Origin: an uncultured Bacteroidales bacterium
GTDB taxonomy: Bacteria; Bacteroidota; Bacteroidia; Bacteroidales; ML635J-15
Assembly (NCBI GenBank): GCA_937899245.1
Contig: CALDKB010000004.1
Location: forward strand, 1 to 25,131
DNA: 25,131 nucleotides
Direction: 5' to 3'
Within the stretch, counting starts at the first letter, position 1, and the number at the start of each line of letters is the position of its first letter. The notes below the pieces were generated by a model. The model searched no databases. It had not been told where the DNA came from and saw only the letters and a list, made by a program, of their open reading frames with translations. Shown in pieces: positions 18,287 through 25,131 of the stretch. Position numbers and translations under genes: made by a program.

Positions 18287-18314
18287 CAACCAACAAGCAA
18301 GAGCTTGTTGGTTG
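18287..18314. terminator. Hairpin 3: 12-bp stem between convergent genes, possible bidirectional terminator
   Basis: CAACCAACAAGC and GCTTGTTGGTTG pair perfectly around an AAGA loop. On the plus strand it is followed by a T-rich stretch (cttcatttattttc), which suits the peptidase transcript. On the minus strand it begins 6 bp after the helicase stop codon but lacks a T-run. Position between convergent genes favours a terminator role. Confidence 0.5.
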
Positions 18315-18320
18315 CTTCAT

Positions 18321-19625
18321 TTATTTTCTTTCGCGTTTGCGTTTTGCCTTTTCCTTTAGACCGCCAGAATTGGTTTTCAAGCGCTTGGCACTCTTCTCGT
18401 GGAATGCACCGCCAGAATTTTTGAGCGACGGGGCCTTAAGGTAAACCTTATGTGCAGCAATCGGTCTCTCCTCTTCGAGAAGGACGTTTGACACGACAAG
18501 CCCATCTGGCACCTCACATTCGGCGACATTACCGCCTGCAATCCTACGCACCTCGGCATAAAGGTTTTCCTCGTACGGAGCAACTAGGAGCAACGAAACG
18601 CCATCCTTGTCGGCACGGCCGGTACGACCGATACGGTGAATATAATCAATAGGATTTTCCGGAGCAGAAATGTTGATTACATGCGAAACATCCGTAAAAT
18701 CGACACCACGAGCGACGACATCTGTGGCAATAAGTATATCGAACTCGCCGCTCTCGAAACGCCTGACAGCATTAAAACGATAGTTCTGCGACTTGTTGGA
18801 GTGAGTAACCCCCACCCTGCCAGGAAACTTAGCCTCCAAACGCTCGTAAAGCACGTCGGCCTGCTTTTTACTCTCGGCAAAAACCAATGTCTTAACATAT
18901 TCGGCAGTATCGGCAAGAACCGTTGTCAGGAAATTGACCTTGGTATTGAAATTAGGCAGCATATACACGCGTTGCGAAATTTTTTCAATAGGAGTGCAAC
19001 GTCGAGTCACCTCGACTATTTCCGGAGCCCTGAAATTAACGGTGATGAAGCGCGACACCTCGTCGGTAAGAGTAGAAGAAAACATAAGCGACTGACGCTT
19101 TTGCGGCAGCATCTCGAAAATCTGCTCCAACTGCGGACGGAAACCAAGACTAAGCATCTCGTCAACTTCATCAATAACAAGCTTGCGAATACCAGCAAGA
19201 CGAAGCACACCGGTAACGGCGATATCGTAGATTCGACCAGGAGTACCTATAATAATATCACAACCATCGCCATATAAAACGTCTTTCTGCGTATTGATAT
19301 TTGCTCCGCCATAAACGCATTTGATACGGAAGTTCTTGTACTTTGCAAGCTTTTCAGCTTCACCCTTGACCTGCATAACGAGTTCGCGAGTAGGCACAAG
19401 CACGAGCACGCGAGGATTTTTCTGTGTGGAAAATTCCAACGCATTGATAATCGGGAGCAAATAAGCAAACGTCTTTCCCGTGCCAGTTTGAGCCACACCA
19501 ACCACATCGGCGCCAGAAGCAATCTTACTATAGCATTTTTCCTGAATAGGCGTTGGCTCTACGATATCAATATCCTCGAGGGCCTGTATTATCTGTTTTG
19601 AAAGGCGGAGTTCGTCAAAGTTCAT
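18321..19625 (-). CDS. DEAD-box-family ATP-dependent RNA helicase (DEVD variant)
   Basis: This 434-aa protein carries the full superfamily 2 helicase set: Q motif around F3 to Q28 (PTPIQ), motif I AQTGTGKT 45-52, Ia PTREL 78-82, GG 106-107, Ib TPGR 128-131, motif II DEVD 152-155, motif III SST 184-186, motif IV LVFAES 247-252, motif V ATDVVARGVD 300-309 and motif VI HRIGRTGR 330-337. A short C-terminal region ends in a basic tail (KEKAKRKRERK) typical of RNA-binding extensions. Motif II is DEVD and motif III is SST, variants of the usual DEAD and SAT; the Asp-Glu pair needed for ATP hydrolysis is kept. Expected role is cytoplasmic RNA remodelling, such as ribosome assembly or mRNA turnover. 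I chose ATG 19625 because the family N-terminus starts with MNFDEL; the frame extends upstream to 19676, but that extension (MLYLSKN...) overlaps a promoter-like sequence. It lies 54 bp after the B12 operon's last gene on the same strand. Confidence 0.92.
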   Translation of the reverse strand: MNFDELRLSKQIIQALEDIDIVEPTPIQEKCYSKIASGADVVGVAQTGTGKTFAYLLPIINALEFSTQKNPRVLVLVPTRELVMQVKGEAEKLAKYKNFRIKCVYGGANINTQKDVLYGDGCDIIIGTPGRIYDIAVTGVLRLAGIRKLVIDEVDEMLSLGFRPQLEQIFEMLPQKRQSLMFSSTLTDEVSRFITVNFRAPEIVEVTRRCTPIEKISQRVYMLPNFNTKVNFLTTVLADTAEYVKTLVFAESKKQADVLYERLEAKFPGRVGVTHSNKSQNYRFNAVRRFESGEFDILIATDVVARGVDFTDVSHVINISAPENPIDYIHRIGRTGRADKDGVSLLLVAPYEENLYAEVRRIAGGNVAECEVPDGLVVSNVLLEEERPIAAHKVYLKAPSLKNSGGAFHEKSAKRLKTNSGGLKEKAKRKRERK

Positions 19626-19644
19626 GTGCTGATAATTTAGGCGG

Positions 19645-19673
19645 CAAAAATAGTGATTTTTTGACAGATACAA
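19645..19673 (-). promoter_or_regulatory. Promoter-like -33/-7 pair for the helicase gene
   Basis: On the minus strand TTG (plus 19671-19673) is followed after 18 bp by TATTTTTG (plus 19645-19652), close to the Bacteroidota layout of TTTG, about 19-21 bp, TAnnTTTG. The box ends 19 bp before the ATG at 19625, implying a short leader and arguing against the longer start. Confidence 0.5.
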
Positions 19674-19679
19674 CACCGT

Positions 19680-20762
19680 CTACTTGAAACAGAATCCATT
19701 AGGGATTATGCCGACCTTAAACCTGTCGAGCTCCGCCCCCTGCGCACTTATTCGATACACCACACCAGATTGCATACAATCCACAGCATCGGCGACATAA
19801 ACATCTGAATTGTAAGGATCCACACCGATACCATAAAAATAGTGTCCACCAGAATTCTGCAAAAAGACCTCGCCGGTCTGCGACTGAGAATCAACAGGGA
19901 AACGATACACATGATTGTTGGCATAATAAATCGTATCGCCACCAGCATTTATCGAAATTGCAGTTGGAAAATCGCCCTGAGGAAATTCAACCGTCTTCTC
20001 TACAGTGCGCGTGGCGACATCAATCTTAACAAATCCGGCCGTTCCGCAATAACTTGAATTTGCAACGCCACCATCACAAATTACCCACAGTTTTCGGTTG
20101 CAGTCCAGAACCATACGGCGAGGTTGTTTCATGACCGTTATTCGCGAAACTATCTCGTCAGTCTTAGAGTTAATTACCAAGACCTTATCGTCGTAAGACC
20201 AGCAATTTACAAACACAAGCGAATCGCACACAACCATCTGCTCCGACGAATTGCGATAATATTCGCCAGAACCATCATCCAGACTTATAGTCTTGTCAAC
20301 CATGCAAGTCTGCGGATTTACGACATACATGCAACGCGAATACATATCGGTAACATACGCCTTTACCGGCGAAACAAAATACATATAACGCGGAGACACC
20401 AAATCAGTTATCTTACCAGAATACTTAAAAGTATTTTTATTTATCGAATATATTTTTCCACTGTTGTTCACCACAAGATATGCCAGAGAATCGAAGATAG
20501 CAACACTTTGCAGGACATCGCCGACAGGAAAACCATTTGCACGGCAGAAGACCTGATTTTCAACAAGCTTTGCATTTTTGTCGTAGTAAGAAAGCGAAGC
20601 GTTCCCGTACATAAAATTACCCTCACAAGGGATAAAAACACCGTCGTGCGACACAGAAAATTCGGTAATAGGCCTCAAATCATCCTTCATGCAAGATGAA
20701 AACATTACCGTCAGCACTAGAAGTGAAAAAATCAACCAAATATTTCCGAACAAACTTTTCAT
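19680..20762 (-). CDS. btuG: BtuG-like beta-propeller surface lipoprotein (DUF5074 type)
   Basis: This 360-aa protein (start at 20762; an in-frame ATG at 20786 would overlap the upstream gene by 17 bp) begins MKSLFGNIW and has a lipoprotein signal with Cys24 after MFSS. The rest is made of YncE/DUF5074-type beta-propeller strands, for example DSLAYLVVNNSGKIYSIN, DKVLVINSKTDEIV and YGIGVDPYNSDVYVADA. In Bacteroides, DUF5074-type lipoproteins named BtuG are encoded beside BtuB, sit on the cell surface and bind vitamin B12 very tightly as a lid on the receptor. Length, lipoprotein signal and its place 7 bp after the BtuB-like gene, in an operon led by a cobalamin riboswitch, all agree. The symbol is inferred from fold and context; a generic YncE-like protein is the alternative. 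Confidence 0.82.
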   Translation of the reverse strand: MKSLFGNIWLIFSLLVLTVMFSSCMKDDLRPITEFSVSHDGVFIPCEGNFMYGNASLSYYDKNAKLVENQVFCRANGFPVGDVLQSVAIFDSLAYLVVNNSGKIYSINKNTFKYSGKITDLVSPRYMYFVSPVKAYVTDMYSRCMYVVNPQTCMVDKTISLDDGSGEYYRNSSEQMVVCDSLVFVNCWSYDDKVLVINSKTDEIVSRITVMKQPRRMVLDCNRKLWVICDGGVANSSYCGTAGFVKIDVATRTVEKTVEFPQGDFPTAISINAGGDTIYYANNHVYRFPVDSQSQTGEVFLQNSGGHYFYGIGVDPYNSDVYVADAVDCMQSGVVYRISAQGAELDRFKVGIIPNGFCFK

Positions 20763-20769
20763 CCAAACA

Positions 20770-22767
20770 TTAATTAAATCTGACACTCAATTGAAATGCA
20801 AAATTAATTCCCGGCATAGGCTGCCACAAAACCGAACGATACGACTCGTTGAAAAGATTGTTTACCTTGAAATTCAAGTCTATAGCAAAATCTTTCACTA
20901 GGAATTCCTTCCCAATTCCAATATCGCTCATAAAATACGGATAAATAGACACAAGCACGCCACTTTCCTCAGCAGAAGTTGTAAAACGCTCGCTGAAATA
21001 GTTCCACTGATAGAAAAAATAAAAACCGTATGCCGAAATGCGTCCGAACACATTTGCCGAATGCAAAGGAATGTAAGGCAGCTGCATGCCAATTGACATA
21101 TCATTTTCGCTGCGCGGAGCAGAAAGGTTTGTAGAATGAGTGAAAGCATAGTTTGCCGACAGCGACACCAAACAGGAATCGAGAAACTCATATGATGCAA
21201 AGGCCTTTGCATCAACGCCATAAGCCACAACCTTTTCCAGATTTTCAGGTTGCCAGTATCCCCTGTTTGTCGGACACCACATAATCCAATTTTTCACGTG
21301 GCTGTAATTTGCCCCCGCCTCAGCAGCAAAAGAGAACCTTCCATTACGGCTATCAAGCTTCTTGCCCAGCGACATATCGGCAACGTATGCCGTTTCTGGC
21401 AGCAAGTCGGGATTTCCGCCAGGCACATAGAAAAGATCGTTAAGTGTTGGTACAGAATAATTCTTTGACAACGAAGCCCTTATGCTCCAACGCATTGGAA
21501 AATTATATTCAAGGAACAGCGAAGGCAGAAACGGGCAAACATTAGCATCGTAGAAATCCTGACGCAAAGTAGCGCCGCAACGAAAACGGCCGAACGGTTC
21601 GGCAAAGAGCGAAACCAAAGCGCCATAATCATGACGTGTAGTGTCGTAGCCGTTCAAAAGCACGACGTCATTTGAAGCAACCGAGTGAAAATCATATTTC
21701 AGGCGAGCAGAAAGTTCTATTTTTTCAGAAAAAGCATACGAATATGTTGCAGTTGCAAAAAACGAATTTGCCTTAGTATCGGAATCAACCACATTGAAAA
21801 AACCGACACCACCGACAAAACTCTGAGCCAAATAGTTCTGCAACTGGAAATTATCACCTACAGACACTTCAAGCTTCGACTTATCGGTATAATACCGATA
21901 CGCCAGCGACGACACGAAACTATTGCCATCCTGACGATTTCTGCTATTTTGCAAGCCACTTTCGTTAGTTGTAAGTCCAGGAACACCACGATCGTACATC
22001 TGCCACCAGAATTTTGCCGAAAGGAAAGACTTGTCGGAAGTACGGAAATACAATTCCTGCATAGCGCCCGTCATAGCATAATCGGCATTTTCGCGAACCT
22101 GCGTGCCACCGCCAGCAATGTCGCTGTTGCGAAACTTGAAATCGTTACGCGAACGAGAATCGTAAAACTTTGTTACAGACTGAAACCTTTCTGTTCCGGC
22201 ACGTAGCTGCACCATATTGTCGAAAGTATGGAAACTAGCTACCGACGACACAATTTTCGCCGACACGCCCCTGTCCCACTGCGGCACAGTATTGATTTCG
22301 ACCACACCGCCAATGGCAGTCTCCGACTTCTGCATGGAAGCCGAACCGCAGTAGACATTCACCTCATCGGCCACCGACATAGGCACAAGCGACATATCGA
22401 CCATCCCCATCATAGGCGACGAAAGACTGACATTGTTCCACGAAACCTTTGTGTGAGAAGCTGTTGTACCACGAAACGAAGCAGTAGAAAGAGAACCACG
22501 CCCGTAAGTCTTCACAAATACAGAAGTATTTTCGGACAACACCTGAGAAAGCGAAGACAGTTCCTTGGTTTTCAGGACTATTTTATCCAGTTTAGTAACA
22601 GATGTTCCCGTTTCGGAAAACTCACGATGCTCGACCACTTCCACTACAGGAAGAAGCGTAACGGTATCGCTTTGGGCAAAAGAACGGCAAGGACACAACA
22701 ACATGCAGGAAAACGCAAGCACCAGAATATAGTGCCACCAACCGATATGCCCGCCACAACTGAACAT
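20770..22767 (-). CDS. btuB: BtuB-like TonB-dependent outer-membrane cobalamin receptor
   Basis: This 665-aa protein has a signal peptide ending near residues 30-32 (SFA-Q), a likely TonB box around residues 35-44 (TVTLLPVVEV), a plug domain up to about residue 160 that ends with GGVVEINT, and a 22-strand-type beta-barrel with FYDSRSRNDF, YSVPTLNDLFY, GGNPDLLPE and a terminal strand ending LSVRFN. The PTLNDLFY...GNPDLLPE block is a hallmark of vitamin and siderophore TonB-dependent receptors. Length fits BtuB (about 600-700 aa), not the much longer SusC family. The ATG directly abuts the stop codon of the preceding gene (22768), suggesting translational coupling. With the riboswitch upstream and a BtuG-like gene downstream, cobalamin or cobamide is the likely substrate. 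Confidence 0.9.
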   Translation of the reverse strand: MFSCGGHIGWWHYILVLAFSCMLLCPCRSFAQSDTVTLLPVVEVVEHREFSETGTSVTKLDKIVLKTKELSSLSQVLSENTSVFVKTYGRGSLSTASFRGTTASHTKVSWNNVSLSSPMMGMVDMSLVPMSVADEVNVYCGSASMQKSETAIGGVVEINTVPQWDRGVSAKIVSSVASFHTFDNMVQLRAGTERFQSVTKFYDSRSRNDFKFRNSDIAGGGTQVRENADYAMTGAMQELYFRTSDKSFLSAKFWWQMYDRGVPGLTTNESGLQNSRNRQDGNSFVSSLAYRYYTDKSKLEVSVGDNFQLQNYLAQSFVGGVGFFNVVDSDTKANSFFATATYSYAFSEKIELSARLKYDFHSVASNDVVLLNGYDTTRHDYGALVSLFAEPFGRFRCGATLRQDFYDANVCPFLPSLFLEYNFPMRWSIRASLSKNYSVPTLNDLFYVPGGNPDLLPETAYVADMSLGKKLDSRNGRFSFAAEAGANYSHVKNWIMWCPTNRGYWQPENLEKVVAYGVDAKAFASYEFLDSCLVSLSANYAFTHSTNLSAPRSENDMSIGMQLPYIPLHSANVFGRISAYGFYFFYQWNYFSERFTTSAEESGVLVSIYPYFMSDIGIGKEFLVKDFAIDLNFKVNNLFNESYRSVLWQPMPGINFAFQLSVRFN

Positions 22768-23772
22768 CTACCGAAGAACCTCCATTTTTTTCACAATGCG
22801 GCAATCGTCGAAAACGAAAGACACGAAATAAACTCCCTGCACAAAGGCAGAAACATCTAGCGAATACACATTTGAGCAACCGTCAACAGAAAAGACATTT
22901 ACACCAAGCGCATTATGAATTTCGATAGAAAACTTGCCTTCTGCCGAAAAATTGACAAAATCGTTGACCGGATTTGGGAATATATCGGCGCGCACAATCA
23001 TATGCTGACTTACCGAGTTCAACGAATGAATTACACCAACCGCGTCCAAATCAAATCCGCCAGTGTGAAATGGTGTAGGAAACGGATCATTGACCGGATT
23101 TCCATGCGAATCGTAAGTCGCAAAACGAGAATCGATAGAACCGACAACATCGACAACACGAATATGAGTGATATTGTTCACATCGACATTAGGCTCGTCG
23201 ACCAAATCTTCCAAATCAAATGGATAACCATAAAAGACAGGAAAAACGCCAGCGAAATTCTCGTACATACGCCAATCAACATTTTCGAAAGAGCCAATCT
23301 GCTCCGATACAGAAGCATTTGAAACAGCAGGGAAACAAACATAATCGACACCATTACTGCTGACCTCGACAAAAGCCAATTCCACAAACGAAATGATATC
23401 TTGATTTGGTGGAGAAAGAATAGCATTCTCGAAAACAGCAAAGTCAGGACCTTCACCATTAATAATTGGGCTATCGAACTGCAAAACGGCATAACCACCA
23501 TCACCCAAGCTTACAACCTGACCGTCGGCACGGCCGACAGCATTTGAGTCGGTACCATTAAAGGCACGGTTTGATGTTATGCCCGAAACATTGTCGGTAT
23601 AAGTGACGGTAGTGTCAGAGATATTCACATACCCCCGCACCACTTCGGCCGAAACAGCCCACGCCACAAATGCAGAAGAATCCTTGTGCATAGCTATTGG
23701 ATTTGAATACTGCTGAGCATTCAATACCAACGAAAAAAAGATGGATAATAATAACAAGGATTTACTTCGCAT
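22768..23772 (-). CDS. T9SS-exported surface protein in the B12 operon
   Basis: This 334-aa protein starts MRSKSLLLLS with a type I signal peptide (LNA-Q near residue 19). The body has a conserved-looking module: FNGTDSNAVGRADGQVVSLG, then INGEGPDFAVFENA, FVEVSSNGVDY, ITHIRVVDVVGS and the acidic/glycine block HTGGFDLDAVGVIH. I know this pattern from uncharacterised bacterial surface proteins, some encoded near B12 receptors. Residues 262-334 are a T9SS type A sorting domain (IFPNPVNDF ... VQGVYFVSF ... KKMEVLR). It lies 4 bp after the DUF4465 gene and abuts the BtuB-like gene, so it is probably a surface accessory factor for cobamide capture, comparable in role to Bacteroides BtuG or BtuH; homology to BtuH is not established here. 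Confidence 0.85.
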   Translation of the reverse strand: MRSKSLLLLSIFFSLVLNAQQYSNPIAMHKDSSAFVAWAVSAEVVRGYVNISDTTVTYTDNVSGITSNRAFNGTDSNAVGRADGQVVSLGDGGYAVLQFDSPIINGEGPDFAVFENAILSPPNQDIISFVELAFVEVSSNGVDYVCFPAVSNASVSEQIGSFENVDWRMYENFAGVFPVFYGYPFDLEDLVDEPNVDVNNITHIRVVDVVGSIDSRFATYDSHGNPVNDPFPTPFHTGGFDLDAVGVIHSLNSVSQHMIVRADIFPNPVNDFVNFSAEGKFSIEIHNALGVNVFSVDGCSNVYSLDVSAFVQGVYFVSFVFDDCRIVKKMEVLR

Positions 23773-23776
23773 ATCA

Positions 23777-24727
23777 TTAGAATTTCATTGCCTTGCAGAC
23801 AGCAACGCCATTTTTCGTCTTCACAGAAACAATCAGCAAACCAGAATTTTCAATGGCTGTTGCATACGAATTACCACTAATCGCCATGCTCTTCACAAGA
23901 CGTCCCGTAGCATCATAAACGCTTATTTCCTGCATTTCCGAATCACTGTTCAAATTGAGGTTGCCCATTGCATCAAAATAAGCGCTAACATCGGCCTTAA
24001 CAATTTCGCGAACACAAGTTGCAGTATTTTCTGCGCCAAAATTGTCCATGCAGAAATATGCAGGAGTATTAATACCATAGTCGCCAGTATCGTTGCTCAA
24101 CGCAATGAAAGTCAAGCTGTCGGCATTTGCAATCCACGACAAGTCAACGAATGTCCAATCGTCCATCTTGTATGAATTTTCACCAGTAAAATCGGCCATA
24201 ACAATTTCGCTCTCGCCAACGGATACGCCATCGGCAAAAGCCGACACTTTCAACTTGTAGTAATAATGATTTGCGGCATAAGAAGTATATTCGTCATCCA
24301 TATACTTGGAAGTATAAGTCGGCAAGCAGAAATAAGCGCCACGACCTTGGAAATCACCTGCTTCCGATGTATTAATTTTTATTGAAACTGGAATCGGATC
24401 GTAAGTTCCACTCATCCAGTCAGAGCCGATACAAGCGACTGCATAGTTTGCCGAATTATCGACTCCGTGTCCGGCAGCAGCCGAAAGATTCGTATAATAA
24501 TATGTATCAGCGTCGGTTGTATTGGTGTAAGAAAAACCCTGCCATGAACCATAAATTGGATCATAATCGTTAAACAATTTCAAATAGGAACTTTCGAAAC
24601 CATCAGCATCGGCAGAACCAGTCCACGAAGAATTCGGTTCAAGAGTCAAATCCTCGAAATCAACAACCTGTGCAAAGCACACAAAACAGCACATAAGTGC
24701 AACGACCATTAGTAAAGTCTTTTTCAT
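23777..24727 (-). CDS. DUF4465 protein with T9SS-like tail, first gene of B12 operon
   Basis: This 316-aa protein starts at the internal ATG 24727, giving a good type I signal peptide (MKKTLLMVVAL ... CFA-Q, residue 20). The frame extends to 24808, but that extension lies in the riboswitch leader and is not a signal peptide. DUF4465 hallmarks are visible: VDFEDL, SSWTGSADADGFESSY, DYDPIYGSWQGFSYTN and the C-terminal GDYGINTPAYFCMDNFGA. The last 70 residues resemble a T9SS sorting domain (EISVYDATGRLVKSM ... KAMKF). No lipobox is present although there are several Cys in the signal region. DUF4465 genes are known beside TonB-dependent cobalamin receptors; their biochemical role is unclear to me. 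The riboswitch directly upstream implies repression by adenosyl- or other cobalamin. Confidence 0.88.
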   Translation of the reverse strand: MKKTLLMVVALMCCFVCFAQVVDFEDLTLEPNSSWTGSADADGFESSYLKLFNDYDPIYGSWQGFSYTNTTDADTYYYTNLSAAAGHGVDNSANYAVACIGSDWMSGTYDPIPVSIKINTSEAGDFQGRGAYFCLPTYTSKYMDDEYTSYAANHYYYKLKVSAFADGVSVGESEIVMADFTGENSYKMDDWTFVDLSWIANADSLTFIALSNDTGDYGINTPAYFCMDNFGAENTATCVREIVKADVSAYFDAMGNLNLNSDSEMQEISVYDATGRLVKSMAISGNSYATAIENSGLLIVSVKTKNGVAVCKAMKF

Positions 24728-24743
24728 AAAAAAACATTTTTGC

Positions 24744-24777
24744 GGCAGAGCACGACAACATCCCGCGCACAACTGCC
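24744..24777 (-). promoter_or_regulatory. Leader hairpin just upstream of the DUF4465 start
   Basis: In the leader RNA GGCAG (plus 24773-24777) can pair with CTGCC (plus 24744-24748), 16 bp before the ATG. The stem is only 5 bp with a long loop. A second possible structure further up pairs CGGGA near 24862 with TCCCG near 24821-24825 around a small AATGC/GCATT stem. Either could be part of the riboswitch expression platform; evidence is weak. Confidence 0.25.
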
Positions 24778-24867
24778 AGATTAAACAATAAAAGAACTTA
24801 ATCGTCAAAAATGAAGTTTACGGGAAGAATGCAAATGCATTAAATGTCCGGCTCTATCTCCCGAAAG

Positions 24868-25029
24868 CCACAAATTCGACTGCAACGGCAGGTCTTCTGA
24901 CTTATTCCCGATTACGAAGCCTTCCCATAACTTTTGGAATTACAGTGGCAGTGTTTCGCTCTCGATAACGGAACTTACAGCAGCGGGTACTGTGCGTGAA
25001 TCTCACACGCTTCCCTTAGCCATTTGCGG
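24868..25029 (-). promoter_or_regulatory. Cobalamin (B12) riboswitch aptamer
   Basis: On the minus strand the conserved cobalamin-riboswitch landmarks appear in order: a GTGTGAGATTCACGC element, GCCACTG, ATGGGAAGG, and the B12 box AGTCAGAAGACCTGCC (plus 24887-24902). A closing P1 stem is visible: CCGCAAAT (plus 25022-25029) pairs with ATTTGTGG (plus 24868-24875), eight pairs with one G-U. The aptamer lies about 140 bp before the first gene of the operon. Known members lower expression of downstream genes when cobalamin is bound; here the controlled genes are the four-gene uptake set. The distance to the ATG and lack of a clear terminator suggest control at translation start (inference). Confidence 0.96.
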
Positions 25030-25032
25030 AGG

Positions 25033-25040
25033 CAAAAATA
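25033..25040 (-). promoter_or_regulatory. Putative -7 box TATTTTTG of the B12 operon
   Basis: The minus strand reads TATTTTTG, fitting TAnnTTTG, three bases before the first base of the aptamer P1 stem (25029). Transcription would then start at or within the 5' strand of P1. No clear -33 TTTG is seen. Nothing else recognisable lies in the AT-rich 25041-25131. Confidence 0.5.
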
Positions 25041-25131
25041 CAAATAATTTTTGAACTACCTGTTGGTTGAATTAAATTTTAAAAAAAATATACATAAAAG
25101 TTGTACATATCGCTGATTTTTAGTAATTTAA

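Noticed and set aside
18636..19277. Plus-strand 213-codon open frame
   Set aside because: Antisense to the helicase core, whose motifs are all intact on the minus strand.
19626..19676. Longer N-terminus for the helicase (MLYLSKN...)
   Set aside because: It lies over the promoter-like TTG/TATTTTTG pair and does not resemble the family N-terminus, which starts at MNFDEL.
22228..22860. Plus-strand 210-codon Arg/His-rich open frame
   Set aside because: Antisense to the BtuB-like gene and the end of its neighbour; composition is a reverse-strand shadow.

Overview
The window looks like a chromosomal segment of a member of the Bacteroidota, most likely order Bacteroidales (inference). The evidence is protein families with type IX secretion (T9SS) C-terminal sorting domains, gingipain-type adhesin modules, a B12-uptake locus of the Bacteroides kind, and promoter boxes of the form TAnnTTTG that fit the Bacteroidota primary sigma factor. 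No phage, transposase, CRISPR array, rRNA or tRNA gene was seen.

Left part (1-16882): two tandem minus-strand genes encode giant secreted mosaic proteins. The first runs off the left edge, with 1551 codons visible. The second is complete at 3676 codons. Both have a signal peptide followed by fibronectin-III-like, cleaved-adhesin/MAM-like and cadherin-like/DUF5018-like modules, then an array of about 76-80-residue InlB-B-type repeats. The complete one ends in a T9SS sorting domain. They are paralogs, carry several DNA-level internal duplications, and each has a TAAATTTG box with its near edge 106 bp from the start codon. A strong intrinsic terminator separates them. A 715-bp intergenic region then leads to a divergently transcribed gene.

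Middle (16883-18320): a plus-strand lipoprotein serine peptidase resembling family S37 (tripeptidyl aminopeptidase). It converges on the right-hand block across three hairpins that share a loop core.

Right part (18321-25131): a minus-strand block that begins at a cobalamin riboswitch (24868-25029). Its genes, in transcription order, are a DUF4465 protein with a T9SS-like tail, a second T9SS-tailed surface protein, a BtuB-like TonB-dependent receptor and a BtuG-like beta-propeller lipoprotein (DUF5074 type). The four genes are 0-7 bp apart and form a coherent B12 capture and import operon. A DEAD-box-family RNA helicase follows on the same strand, with its own promoter-like sequence.

The most interesting points are that two of the three accessory proteins in the B12 operon appear to be T9SS cargo rather than lipoproteins, and that the giant adhesins look shaped by recombination between near-identical DNA modules. 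All family names come from reading motifs and architecture; no database search was run.
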